A stretch of DNA of 36,747 bases. Source: Sulfurospirillum sp. UBA2217 (lineage in GTDB: Bacteria > Campylobacterota > Campylobacteria > Campylobacterales > Sulfurospirillaceae). Below the pieces are notes generated by a model that was given only the letters and a program-made list of their open reading frames with translations, made no database searches and had not been told where the DNA came from. A program made the position numbers and the translations under genes. Where the stretch lies: positions 1 to 36,747 of the forward strand of contig DCUJ01000005.1 in assembly GCA_002328495.1 (NCBI GenBank), in the 5' to 3' direction. Positions 1 to 8,104 of this stretch are shown here, in pieces (positions within the stretch are counted from its first letter, which is position 1; every line of letters starts with the position of its first letter).

Positions 1-24
1 AGCGGTAACGTCCCTTCTTGCTAA
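1..24 (+). CDS. 3' end of a cytochrome-c-like paralogue (partial)
   Basis: The first 24 bases read in frame as SGNVPSC followed by TAA. The same 24 bases, stop codon included, end the next gene at 578-601, so the window opens on the tail of a second copy of that small periplasmic protein. Sequence after the two stop codons differs, which points to a tandem gene duplication and not to an assembly repeat. Only seven codons are visible, so nothing can be said about whether this copy is intact or carries a haem motif. Confidence 0.7.
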   Translation, partial: SGNVPSC

Positions 25-220
25 ATTAAGCTAATTCAATGGGGGCAATTTTAATTATTTTGCCTTCATTGAAAGATAAAAGTAAAATAAAATTAACTAC
101 AAAAACTCCTAAAATTCAGCAAATAAAAGACTTTTTATAAAAAAGTAAAAAAAAACTAAATATTATATTTCATTATTTTCTACCTTTCCCTTATGTTTAA
201 ATTAAAATTTATTTTACTTT

Positions 221-229
221 TGTTATGAT
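221..229 (+). promoter_or_regulatory. Extended -10 promoter for the cytochrome-c-like gene
   Basis: TGT followed by TATGAT (224-229) forms an extended -10 element in a very AT-rich stretch with T-rich upstream sequence and no clear -35 hexamer, as is usual for Campylobacterales housekeeping promoters. It would give a leader of about 30 nt ending in the strong ribosome site AAAGGAG before the ATG at 263. The rest of the 238-bp intergenic region (25-262) shows only AT-rich sequence. Confidence 0.5.
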
Positions 230-262
230 GCGTTTACATTTATAATTTCAAAGGAGAAATGT

Positions 263-601
263 ATGAAAAAAGTAATTGCATTACTGGTTTCGGCGTTTTT
301 TATGGTAGGACTTATGAGTACAAATGCGTTTGCAGATGCTGCAAAAGGGCAGAAGTACTATTTGAAATACATGAAGAATGATTCAGGGTTGAATGGCGCA
401 AAATTTGCGACACAGCATACCCAAGCAGAGTGGAAAGCTCTTTTTGATGGAAAAGGCGAGAAATTTATCGCTGAATACTCTAAAAAGTATCCAGGTTTGG
501 AAGGATTTCTAAAAGGCGATAAATTTGAGAAATTTATGCCAGACATTAGAGATTTTGCTATTGAGTTTGCAAGCGACAGCGGTAACGTCCCTTCTTGCTA
601 A
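263..601 (+). CDS. Periplasmic cytochrome-c-like protein lacking the haem motif
   Basis: This 112-residue protein has a clear Sec signal peptide (residues 1 to about 25, cleavage near AFADA). The mature part has the spacing and wording of a small Campylobacterota family usually annotated as cytochrome c (GQKYYLKYM, NGAKFATQHTQAEWKALF, KFMPDIRDFAIEFASDSGNVPSC). No CXXCH is present; the only cysteine is the last residue. It may therefore be a haem-less relative with a structural or partner-binding role. The ATG at 263 has a good AAAGGAG ribosome site. A paralogue ends at position 24, and a porin gene starts 38 bp downstream, probably in the same transcript. Family assignment is from memory of similar sequences; function is unknown. 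Confidence 0.65.
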   Translation: MKKVIALLVSAFFMVGLMSTNAFADAAKGQKYYLKYMKNDSGLNGAKFATQHTQAEWKALFDGKGEKFIAEYSKKYPGLEGFLKGDKFEKFMPDIRDFAIEFASDSGNVPSC

Positions 602-639
602 AAGTGTAAGTTAAGTCTTAAATTAAATAAAGGAAATAG

Positions 640-2265
640 ATGAAAAAATTCATCGCACCTCTGCTCGTAGGAGCAGCGTTAACATCAGCTTTTGCAGCTG
701 ACGATTTAGCAAAAGAAGTTGCGGCGCTCAAAGCCCAAATGGCAGAGCTTAAGAATGCGCAGACAAAAATGAACATTGATGCTCTTCGTCAACAAGTCAG
801 TGAAATCAAAGCACACGATGCTGGCGATAATATCAAGTGGAATGTTGACTTTAGAACGGCGTATGATATTGTTGATTATAAAATGAGCCAGGGTTATGGG
901 GCAACTGGTCTAATTAATTTGGCTGATCCAACAGGTGGTATGGGCATGTTCGGACCTACATCAGTTGCTGGTTCTAAAATTGATAACGGTATTTGGACAA
1001 ATAAGCTTATACTCGGGATGGCTGCACAACCAGCAGATAATTTAGTTTTTAAGGGTTCTTTGGGTGTATATAAAACATATGGGCAAACAAGTGTTCAAAG
1101 TGGAATGTTTCAAGACTTTGATTGGTATGGCACTCAAAAGCCAAATGATTCAACAATTCGTTTAAGAGAAGCTTATTTCTTGTATTTTGGAGACATGGGT
1201 GATGTTCATTATAGCGCATCATTTGGTAGACGTCCGTCCGTTGATGGTTTTATGACAAATCTAAGAGCAGATAATGCAGATCCTGCTTCTCCTGTAGGAC
1301 ATAACATCAATATGGAATTTGATGGAGCAAGCTTTAAATTTGATCTTGACAAATTGACAGGTATTTCTGGAATGTATGTCAAACTTTGTTTAGGGAGAGG
1401 ATTCTCAGATACTACAGGAAGTTATTCACAGAGTATAACAGGAGGATTTAATCCAGGATACATTTCAGCGGAAGCCAATGGTAATATGGATTTAGCAGGC
1501 TTACTCGTTCAGTTTTATGATGATGGACAATATAAAATTATGGCTAATGTCTTCAAAGGCTGGAACATGATGGATATTGGCAATGACATTACTATGACAG
1601 TAGATGCTTTTGGCGTTGGTACATATTCAATGGTATCAAATGGCTTTCATGATGTTGGCGATTTAACAGGAGCCTCTTTATCATTACAAGTGAATGGTCT
1701 TGGTGATGGTATCAGTGATTTCTTAGATGATAGTGTTTTCTTCATCTCTTATGCTGTTAGCAAAACTGATCCAAATAATGTAGCCACAAATAATATTATT
1801 CCTGGTGATGCCAATACTTATAACAACTTAGTGACCTTAATGGGTGCGGCAAACGTTGCAGCTATGATGGAACAGTTTGCGGGCAAAGGTATGCTAGGTA
1901 GTACAGATAGTGAGACAGGTGATTCAGTTTATCTTGGATTCCAATTCCCAGGATTTATGGAAGGACAAAGATTTGGTATTGAATATAACCATGGTAGTGA
2001 ATACTGGAGAAGCTTTACCTATGGTGAAGATACTTTAGCAGGTTCAAAACTAGCTACACGTGGTGATGCGTATGAAATTTACTATACGTTACCTCTTGTC
2101 GGAAAAAATCTTACTGCTCAATTAAGTTATGTTTATATGGATTATGATTATGCAGGCAGTGATACTTTCTTTGGTCAGACAGGCAATCCAGCAGGGATGA
2201 TGGGTGTTATGCCATATGTTGATAAGGCATACAACATTCGCGCTTCATTGCGTTATAGATATTAA
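640..2265 (+). CDS. DUF3373-type outer-membrane porin
   Basis: This 541-residue protein starts with a signal peptide (MKKFIAPLLVGAALTSAFA), followed by a short coiled-coil stretch (about residues 23-58, LAKEVAALKAQMAELKNAQ) typical of porins that trimerise or contact peptidoglycan. The rest is Gly-, Asp- and aromatic-rich with alternating strands and ends in RYRY, a C-terminal aromatic signal for beta-barrel assembly. The layout matches the Campylobacterota outer-membrane family DUF3373. It should form a barrel passing small solutes or anions; the substrate cannot be read. The ribosome site is AAAGGAAAT. A hairpin follows the stop codon. The gene contains none of the TTACATGTAA palindromes common elsewhere in the window. 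Confidence 0.8.
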   Translation: MKKFIAPLLVGAALTSAFAADDLAKEVAALKAQMAELKNAQTKMNIDALRQQVSEIKAHDAGDNIKWNVDFRTAYDIVDYKMSQGYGATGLINLADPTGGMGMFGPTSVAGSKIDNGIWTNKLILGMAAQPADNLVFKGSLGVYKTYGQTSVQSGMFQDFDWYGTQKPNDSTIRLREAYFLYFGDMGDVHYSASFGRRPSVDGFMTNLRADNADPASPVGHNINMEFDGASFKFDLDKLTGISGMYVKLCLGRGFSDTTGSYSQSITGGFNPGYISAEANGNMDLAGLLVQFYDDGQYKIMANVFKGWNMMDIGNDITMTVDAFGVGTYSMVSNGFHDVGDLTGASLSLQVNGLGDGISDFLDDSVFFISYAVSKTDPNNVATNNIIPGDANTYNNLVTLMGAANVAAMMEQFAGKGMLGSTDSETGDSVYLGFQFPGFMEGQRFGIEYNHGSEYWRSFTYGEDTLAGSKLATRGDAYEIYYTLPLVGKNLTAQLSYVYMDYDYAGSDTFFGQTGNPAGMMGVMPYVDKAYNIRASLRYRY

Positions 2266-2278
2266 TATCTAAACACTT

Positions 2279-2304
2279 GTAGAGAGGTCATTTGACCTCT
2301 CTAC
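2279..2304. terminator. Bidirectional hairpin between porin and mrp
   Basis: GTAGAGAGGTCA and TGACCTCTCTAC form a perfect 12-bp inverted repeat separated by two T residues. It lies after the porin stop and overlaps the stop codon of the convergent mrp gene. There is no strong T-run on either side, so termination efficiency is uncertain, but the position between convergent genes fits a shared terminator. Confidence 0.65.
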
Positions 2305-3107
2305 TGCTTCACTATTTTCTTAACAATTTTTTGATAACTCTTTTGAATAGTCTCTTCACTTAATGCTATTGCTATTTTCCCCTCATCACATGCTTCAATA
2401 ATTTCACGTTGAAGTGGAATTTGACCCAATAGTGTTAGACCATAAGTATCGCATAATAATTGCGCTCCGCCACTTCCGAAAATATCATAACGTGTTCTTG
2501 TGTCTGGAGCGATAAAATAGCTCATATTTTCGACAATACCCAAAATAGGAACCTTGATATCTTGAAACATGCAAATAGCACGTGCAACATCATCGGTAGC
2601 AACTTTTTGAGGGGTGGTGACAAGGATAACACCGTTTAAAGTGAGCTCTTGCGCCATCGTGAGTTGCACGTCTCCTGTTCCTGGGGGCATATCGATGATG
2701 AGATAGTCTAGCTCTCCCCATGCGACATCTTCTAAAAACTGTATGAGAGCTGAGATAGCAACGGAACTTCGCCACACCAAAGGGGTGTCGTTGCGCGGGG
2801 TGGTGAGACCAACACTCATGACTTTCACACCAAAATTTTCACTGGGAACCATTTTGTTCTGTTCATCCCACGAAATGCGCTCGTTTTCAACTCCAAAAAG
2901 GCGCGGAATGCTAGGACCATAGATATCAGCATCTAGTAATCCTACTTGGTAGCCTTGTTGTGCTAAACCCACGGCAATGTTGGCAGCAACAGTACTTTTC
3001 CCGACACCTCCCTTACCACTACTAATAGCAATCACTTTTTTAGCATAGGGGGCTCGATTGTTAGGGTTAAGGGTGCTTCCGTAGGTAATGGATTTTTTAG
3101 GTGTCAT
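2301..3107 (-). CDS. mrp: Mrp/ApbC-type P-loop ATPase, Fe-S carrier family
   Basis: This 268-residue protein has a deviant Walker A (SGKGGVGKST, residues about 29-38), the GLLDADIYGPSIPRLFG segment and the DYLIIDMPPGTGDVQLT block diagnostic of the Mrp/ApbC/NBP35 family, which carries Fe-S clusters to apoproteins in the cytosol. It lacks the N-terminal MIP18/DUF59 domain found in longer Mrp proteins. The usual C-terminal CxxC that binds the bridging cluster is replaced: ENMSYFIAPDTRTRYDIFGSGG has no cysteine, although C193 (ICMFQD region) and the LLCDTYG cysteine remain elsewhere. The ATG follows AAAGGAA and overlaps the upstream gene by 11 bp, so it is the last gene of a three-gene operon. 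Confidence 0.88.
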   Translation of the reverse strand: MTPKKSITYGSTLNPNNRAPYAKKVIAISSGKGGVGKSTVAANIAVGLAQQGYQVGLLDADIYGPSIPRLFGVENERISWDEQNKMVPSENFGVKVMSVGLTTPRNDTPLVWRSSVAISALIQFLEDVAWGELDYLIIDMPPGTGDVQLTMAQELTLNGVILVTTPQKVATDDVARAICMFQDIKVPILGIVENMSYFIAPDTRTRYDIFGSGGAQLLCDTYGLTLLGQIPLQREIIEACDEGKIAIALSEETIQKSYQKIVKKIVKQ

Positions 3108-3468
3108 GGTTAGATTCCTTTACATGTAAAGCATATTCGCGACCAAGCAACATTTTCGTTGCTTGAATTTTGAGTAACTGAGTATTCATATGGGTGTGTG
3201 CATGAGGGTAGGTAATTATGAGGGCTTTTATCTCATGGGCTTTAGATTCTAAAAGAGCCAATAACAGATTAAACAATTTTTGAGTTATCTGCTTTTCGCG
3301 TGCATAGAGCAAGAGTGTTTGAAGAAGAGAAGCACGTTTCTTGAAGGCAAGTTCAAGCTCTAGTTGGTCTGCGAGTGCAACGATATCGTGGGTACTAATG
3401 TAGCATCCGCATTCAAAAAGGCTCAAAAGATGTTTTTCGATGTGTAAAGGGTCGTTATGCGAGTTCAT
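3097..3468 (-). CDS. Small helical hypothetical protein
   Basis: I do not recognise this 123-residue protein. It is predicted almost wholly alpha-helical, Leu- and His-rich, with no signal peptide or membrane segment, so it is probably cytosolic. Four histidines cluster at the ITYPHAHTHMN segment (about residues 84-94) and two cysteines sit in FECGCY; either could bind metal, but this is a guess. It overlaps the LRV-repeat gene upstream by 14 bp and mrp downstream by 11 bp, so the three are probably translated together. An exact TTACATGTAA palindrome lies in its 3' end, encoding LHVK. Confidence 0.6.
   Translation of the reverse strand: MNSHNDPLHIEKHLLSLFECGCYISTHDIVALADQLELELAFKKRASLLQTLLLYAREKQITQKLFNLLLALLESKAHEIKALIITYPHAHTHMNTQLLKIQATKMLLGREYALHVKESNHDT
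3120..3129. repeat. TTACATGTAA palindromic repeat (first of 20 exact copies)
   Basis: Exact copies of the self-complementary 10-mer TTACATGTAA, read by eye, start at 3120, 4149, 9283, 11602, 12238, 12352, 15906, 18364, 19891, 22827, 23787, 24270, 26679, 29329, 30556, 30820, 31384, 31765, 33087 and 33987. Flanks favour T on the left and AAG on the right or their complement, giving a consensus near CTTTACATGTAAAG. Near-copies sit at 7939 and 26493. Fourteen copies are inside genes. See the findings for interpretation. Confidence 0.9.
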
Positions 3469-4033
3469 TTTTTAGCCTTTGGTAGGTAATCTTGGCGGCT
3501 TGTGCAACATTTGGGGCTTCATCGTTTAAAAGACGCTCACACAAACTAAGCGTGCAAGAGGGATTTTCAAGGACTCGTAGACGCACCATAGCATCTGCAT
3601 CATCACACAATATAAGGAGATATTTGAGTGGGGTTGAGGGATTTCCAGACAACCCATCTCGTACAATTTTCTCGTCATTAAAGAGTTCTTGAAGGATAGG
3701 TTTAGGTGTTGTTTTATTCGTCGCGACAAGGGCACGAACAAGGTTAATGGGGTCATGGGAGAGGTGTACCAAAACCGCCTCTGGTGTATGTGGATTTTTA
3801 GCAACAGCCCACCTGACGCTCATATCTTCTGAAGTAGAGAGTTTCTCGAGAAGAAGGGACATTGTCGGACTTTTTTCAAGTGATGTATTGTGAACAGATG
3901 TGCGAAGAGAGAGGTTCATCGCTATCGTTGCCTCGACACCACTATCACCTTTAAAATGCTCAAAAATAGTGTAAACTTCTTCAATGCATAAGTGTTTGTT
4001 TAAGAGGGCTTTTAGTGCATTTTCACGTAACAT
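3455..4033 (-). CDS. Leucine-rich-variant (LRV/HEAT-like) repeat protein
   Basis: This 192-residue soluble protein carries about four tandem units of roughly 24 residues with the pattern VR-x-x-VA-x-NP-x-TP-x-x-L-x-x-L (for example VRWAVAKNPHTPEAVLVHL and VRALVATNKTTPKPILQEL), covering residues about 72-180. This is the leucine-rich variant repeat, a right-handed helical scaffold known from an Azotobacter vinelandii protein that also binds a 4Fe-4S cluster. The N-terminal Cys cluster of that protein is absent here, so a cluster is not expected. The ATG at 4033 has GAGGA upstream. It heads the operon ending in mrp and is divergent from the molybdoenzyme operon. A scaffold or chaperone role in Fe-S assembly is inference from neighbours only. 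Confidence 0.72.
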   Translation of the reverse strand: MLRENALKALLNKHLCIEEVYTIFEHFKGDSGVEATIAMNLSLRTSVHNTSLEKSPTMSLLLEKLSTSEDMSVRWAVAKNPHTPEAVLVHLSHDPINLVRALVATNKTTPKPILQELFNDEKIVRDGLSGNPSTPLKYLLILCDDADAMVRLRVLENPSCTLSLCERLLNDEAPNVAQAAKITYQRLKNELA

Positions 4034-4047
4034 TTTATCCTCATTAC

Positions 4048-4063
4048 GTTACAAATATGTAAC
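4048..4063. promoter_or_regulatory. Inverted repeat in the LRV/rhodanese divergent promoter region
   Basis: GTTACA, four bases (AATA), TGTAAC: a perfect 6-bp inverted repeat, 15 bp upstream of the LRV gene and about 125 bp upstream of the rhodanese gene. It is the everted form of the TGTAAC-N4-GTTACA site near the Crp/Fnr-type gene at 26044. It could be an operator for the divergent transcripts; no protein can be assigned. Confidence 0.35.
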
Positions 4064-4148
4064 AAATTAATCGTATTTTGAGTATTTTACATTCTGTTAA
4101 GTAAAAGGGTACTAAAATCTAAGAAATAACACCAAATCCACAAGCTCT

Positions 4149-4158
4149 TTACATGTAA
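4149..4158. repeat. TTACATGTAA palindrome in the molybdoenzyme operon leader
   Basis: An intergenic copy, extended to the 14-bp palindrome CTTTACATGTAAAG (4147-4160), lying 31 bp upstream of the rhodanese ATG. It is one of six intergenic copies and is the last copy before a 5.1-kb gap across the alpha and beta subunit genes. Confidence 0.85.
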
Positions 4159-4189
4159 AGACGTGCGGAATTGGATCAAAGGAGTCTTC

Positions 4190-5218
4190 ATGCAATGGTT
4201 AAAGGCGTGTGTTGCAGGTGCCATGATGGTTAGTTCGCTTTACGCAGTGACGAAGGATATTCTGATTTCTGCTGAAGATGCGGCAAAACTGATTGGAAAA
4301 GAAAAGGTAATGTTTGTCACCGGAGACGATGAAGATATCTTTAAAACAGGGCACATTAAAGGCTCTGTGGAGATGTATGCGCATCATTTGCACCATTCGA
4401 GTATCACAGGACAGATGCAATGTTCACCGTTGTTTATGTGTATTGAAGAAGCAGAGCAGTACATCGGAAGCAAAGGTATAGGCAATGAGACCTTGGTTAT
4501 CGCGTACGATGACTTTAAAGGTCCTAATGCCACAGGCGTGTATGCGTTTTTCAAAAGTTTTGGGCATGAGAATATCAAAATCTTAAATGGCGGACGTGCC
4601 GCGATGATGGCAGCTGATCCAGAGCAGAAGATTTACGATGAAATGAAAGCGCAGATTAAAGAGGCCAAAGAGGATAAAGAACGTGTAGCAAAGCTAAATG
4701 CTGAGCTTAAAGTCCAAGAGAAAAAATTGTTGGTGCAAAAAGGTGATGGCGAGAAAATTACACCTAAGCGCTATACCATAGACTCTAAAAAAATCAATTA
4801 TGAATACATCGCAGGCAAAGAAGAGTTGTTAAAAGCGGTGCAAGACATCATGAAAAATGGGGTTAAATCCAATTTTGCCATTATTGATTCACGCAGTATT
4901 GAAGAGATTATTGGTGAGCGAAAACTGGACAATGTGGCACGCGGTGGACATATGCCAGGGGCTAAGTTTATCGAATGGAAAAATGTCACCGACTTTGATA
5001 AAAAACTCTCTTTTCAAGAGCTCGAGAAGATGCAAAAAGTGTTTGAACAAAATGGCATCACTAAAGATAAAACGGTGTATGCGTATTGTCACGTGGGCAC
5101 GGGGCGCAGTTCTCACATCATCACGGCGTTAGAACTTTTGGGATACAAAAATGTGAAAGTGTACACGGGAAGTTGGGATGAGTGGGCGAATGATATGAAT
5201 TTACCAATACGAAGATAG
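4190..5218 (+). CDS. Periplasmic two-domain rhodanese (sulfurtransferase)
   Basis: This protein of 342 residues has a signal peptide (MQWLKACVAGAMMVSSLYA) and two rhodanese domains, about residues 25-140 and 205-340, joined by a charged coiled-coil linker (KAQIKEAKEDKERVAKLNAEL). The C-terminal domain holds the active-site loop CHVGTGRSS with the catalytic cysteine and the HMPGA signature; the N-terminal domain has HIKGSVEM but an Asp where the cysteine would be, as in thiosulfate sulfurtransferases. I chose the ATG at 4190 because AAAGGAG precedes it; a GTG 27 bp upstream would spoil the signal peptide. It is the first gene of the molybdoenzyme operon, 9 bp before the alpha subunit. It probably transfers or shields sulfur (or selenium) generated in the periplasm. 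Confidence 0.88.
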   Translation: MQWLKACVAGAMMVSSLYAVTKDILISAEDAAKLIGKEKVMFVTGDDEDIFKTGHIKGSVEMYAHHLHHSSITGQMQCSPLFMCIEEAEQYIGSKGIGNETLVIAYDDFKGPNATGVYAFFKSFGHENIKILNGGRAAMMAADPEQKIYDEMKAQIKEAKEDKERVAKLNAELKVQEKKLLVQKGDGEKITPKRYTIDSKKINYEYIAGKEELLKAVQDIMKNGVKSNFAIIDSRSIEEIIGERKLDNVARGGHMPGAKFIEWKNVTDFDKKLSFQELEKMQKVFEQNGITKDKTVYAYCHVGTGRSSHIITALELLGYKNVKVYTGSWDEWANDMNLPIRR

Positions 5219-5227
5219 GGGTGAGGG

Positions 5228-8101
5228 ATGACAAATACAAAACGAAGAGATTTTCTCAAAATCTCCAGTGCAACAGCCGCGATGATCGCGAGTGAAGGGT
5301 ATGCGTTTGCAAAAACGGGTGTGAGTAAAATTGAAAATGCTAAAGAAAATTACCCCAATTCAAGCTACACAGAAGCGATGTACCGCAATGAATTTGGATT
5401 TACGTACGGTAAAAAAGAGGAGCATGGATTTGCGTATCACTGTGTTAATTGCCAAGGAAACTGTTCGTGGGAAATCTGGTCGAACAATGGTGTGGTAACG
5501 CGTGAAAATCAATCTTCGCGTTACCCTATTATTAACGCAAAAATACCTGATTTTAATCCTCGTGGATGCAATAAGGGTGTGCAACACTCCCAAATTATGT
5601 ACGAAAAAGACCGTTTGCTCTATCCGATGAAGCGTATCGGTAAACGAGGCGAGGGAAAATGGAAACGTGTTTCATGGGATGAAGCGGCAGGTGAAGTGGC
5701 ACAAAACATTTGGAACGTCATGACAGACCCACAAAAAGGGCCTGGGAAATTGATGGTACACGCAGGAACAGGACTTTTAACAGAGGGTCGAAGAGGTGGG
5801 CCGTTACGTCTTTCAACGCAGTTGGGCGCTGTAAGGATCTATCCAGCTTCATACCTTGGTGATATGTTTAGTGGTGCGGCTATTGCGTATGGTGAGGGAA
5901 ATCTTGGCTGTACGTATGATTTTATGTACACGGTCAATACTTCAGTTTTTTGGGGCGGCAATCCTTCCGTTTCACGTATTCCTGATGCGCACTTTGTGTG
6001 GGAAGGCAAGTATAATGGCGCTAAGGTCATTGTCATTACCCCTGAGTTTAATGCCTCTGCTCGTGCGGCAGATTTATGGATACCTATTAAAGCGGGAAGC
6101 GATAATATCTTGGCGATGAGCGTGATGCATGAAATTATAGAAAAGAAGATGTTTAAACCCGGATTCATGAAAATCTTTACCGACTTGACCTTCTTGGTGC
6201 GTACCGACACGAAAAAAATGCTCCGACGTTCGGAGATGGAAAAAGCCAAAGATGATAAAGAGCACCATGCGTTTGAAGAACAATTTTACGCATGGAATGC
6301 TAAAACCAATAAACCTGCCGTTATGCCTGGCACCGAGGGCAGTGAGCATAAAACCTTACGCTTAAATGATTTTGGTATTGAGCCTCTTTTGGAGGGGATG
6401 TTTGAGGTGACATTACTGAGCGGAGAAAAGGTTAAAGTAACCACAGTTTTTGAGATGTTAAAGCTCTCTATCGCTCGTTTTAGCCCAGAAGTGACTCAAA
6501 AAGAGACTGGTGTACATCCTGATACGGTACGACAACTGGCACGCGATATCGCGTTGCCAAAGGTTGTTGAAATCACCACCGGTTTTAGCTTGAACAAATA
6601 CTTTAACGGCATGATGTCCATTTGGAATATCGCTTCCATCTGTGGTTTGACAGGTCGCATGGGACCGTATGGCGGGCTCAATACCGAAAATGAGTTTCAA
6701 CTCAGTGGCCTTGAAGCCTTGAGCGGGTTTTCGGGCAAATACACTGCACGTTTTGGCTCAGGCTTTGTGGGTGAGTTCATCTTGGGCGATGGGATGAAAA
6801 CGTTTGATAAATACTTCAACGATGCCGATGTGAGACGTGCCCAAAATGGCATGAGCAAAGAAGAGTACAAAAAAGTGGTCTCGATGTTGCTCGAAAAAGG
6901 CAAAGATGGCAAAGAAAAAGGGGTGAAACCACACTGGACACCTGAAGTCGCACTCATCGTAGCCGACTCTAAATTTAGACGCAACAAAGGCAACGACTAC
7001 AAAGAAGCCTTCTTGAAAAAGACCAAATACTTTGCTTATGTGGATACACGAATGAGTGAAGCGGCAGTCTTTGCCGATATCTTGCTTCCAGCAAAAAGCC
7101 ACTACGAGGTATGGGATATCCGTTCAAGCCCAGGGTATCACCGCTTTACAAACCTTGCCCAACCGGCAAAAGGACTAAAGCCTATTGGTGAAGCGATGGA
7201 TGAGTGGAGCATGTTTAGCCTCATTACCAAAAAGCTTGAAGAGATTGCCAATAAGCCTGAAAATAAAGAAAAAGCCAAAGTCAAAGATGATATCCGCTAC
7301 GCCAAAGAGGGTTTCCATGACCTCAGTATCGTTCACAAAGAGTTTACGAATACCGATGAAGAGAGCCGTTCAGAGGTTGAGCCGATTTTGGGAACGGATA
7401 AGCAAGCGGTTGAAGCCGCACTTGCCAACTGTGAGCAGTATGAGCCTTGGACGATTGAAAAGATGTACAAAAGCGGAGGCTTTTTGCAGCTCAATGAAAA
7501 AGCGGCCAAAACCTCACCGCTTTATGCCGATAGACCGTTTAACTCGAACGAAGACCATCTCTATAAATTTATGCGATTAGAGACTATGAGTGGGCGTCAA
7601 ACGTTTTACGTCGACCATGACATGTATATCCAAATGGGAGCGCAGACCAATACGGGGATGAAGGGCATTCGCCCCGATACCAAGTCGCATCCATTTGCCA
7701 TGTTAACACCACATGCAAGGTGGAGTATTCACTCAAATTATAAAGCAAGTCGCACATTACTTCGTTTACAGCGCGGTGTTCCAGCCATCCAAGTCAATCG
7801 TGAGGTTGCAAAAATTAAGGGCATTAACGATGGCGATTCTATTCGTATCTTTAATCAAATTGGTGAGTTTTATGCGATGGCAAAACTGAGCTCTTCATGC
7901 CCTCCTGATGGTATTGTTTTAGAAGATGGGTGGGAGCCTTACATGTACAAGATGAAAAAAGGGCACAACGAAGTCGTTCCAACATCGCTCAACTTGTTAG
8001 AGATGGCCGATGGCTGGGGACACTTGAAGTTTGGTGGTCTTTGGGATGGAAACCAATATGCCTACGATGGGGCAGTGAATTTTGAAAAGGCAAGGGGGTA
8101 G
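5228..8101 (+). CDS. Type II DMSO-reductase-family molybdoenzyme, catalytic alpha subunit
   Basis: This 957-residue protein has a twin-arginine signal (TKRRDFLKI, residues 4-12), so it is exported folded with its bis-MGD cofactor. The FS0 cluster site reads H71-x3-C75-x3-C79 and C114, with His as first ligand as in NarG and in the selenate, chlorate, perchlorate and ethylbenzene enzymes of type II. An Asp in the YLGDMFSG segment (about D212) is the expected Mo ligand. The molybdopterin-binding domain (about 140-700) and C-terminal dinucleotide-binding domain (about 790-930) are complete. Neighbours encode a rhodanese, beta, gamma and a chaperone; no membrane anchor is present, so it should be a soluble periplasmic complex. 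The substrate is unknown: a sulfur or selenium oxyanion is suggested by the rhodanese. Codon use looks normal for the window. Confidence 0.88.
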   Translation: MTNTKRRDFLKISSATAAMIASEGYAFAKTGVSKIENAKENYPNSSYTEAMYRNEFGFTYGKKEEHGFAYHCVNCQGNCSWEIWSNNGVVTRENQSSRYPIINAKIPDFNPRGCNKGVQHSQIMYEKDRLLYPMKRIGKRGEGKWKRVSWDEAAGEVAQNIWNVMTDPQKGPGKLMVHAGTGLLTEGRRGGPLRLSTQLGAVRIYPASYLGDMFSGAAIAYGEGNLGCTYDFMYTVNTSVFWGGNPSVSRIPDAHFVWEGKYNGAKVIVITPEFNASARAADLWIPIKAGSDNILAMSVMHEIIEKKMFKPGFMKIFTDLTFLVRTDTKKMLRRSEMEKAKDDKEHHAFEEQFYAWNAKTNKPAVMPGTEGSEHKTLRLNDFGIEPLLEGMFEVTLLSGEKVKVTTVFEMLKLSIARFSPEVTQKETGVHPDTVRQLARDIALPKVVEITTGFSLNKYFNGMMSIWNIASICGLTGRMGPYGGLNTENEFQLSGLEALSGFSGKYTARFGSGFVGEFILGDGMKTFDKYFNDADVRRAQNGMSKEEYKKVVSMLLEKGKDGKEKGVKPHWTPEVALIVADSKFRRNKGNDYKEAFLKKTKYFAYVDTRMSEAAVFADILLPAKSHYEVWDIRSSPGYHRFTNLAQPAKGLKPIGEAMDEWSMFSLITKKLEEIANKPENKEKAKVKDDIRYAKEGFHDLSIVHKEFTNTDEESRSEVEPILGTDKQAVEAALANCEQYEPWTIEKMYKSGGFLQLNEKAAKTSPLYADRPFNSNEDHLYKFMRLETMSGRQTFYVDHDMYIQMGAQTNTGMKGIRPDTKSHPFAMLTPHARWSIHSNYKASRTLLRLQRGVPAIQVNREVAKIKGINDGDSIRIFNQIGEFYAMAKLSSSCPPDGIVLEDGWEPYMYKMKKGHNEVVPTSLNLLEMADGWGHLKFGGLWDGNQYAYDGAVNFEKARG

Positions 8102-8104
8102 GTT

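Noticed and set aside
2301..3107. Mrp as a pseudogene because the CxxC is missing
   Set aside because: The frame is intact with all ATPase motifs, and Mrp homologues with other residues at this point exist, so loss of function cannot be claimed.
4163..4189. GTG start giving a longer rhodanese
   Set aside because: The nine extra residues would precede a clean signal peptide and have no ribosome site; AAAGGAG sits correctly before the ATG at 4190.
5839..6349. Long minus-strand open frames inside the molybdoenzyme gene
   Set aside because: They lie opposite a complete, recognisable enzyme gene and encode no known motif; they are shadows.
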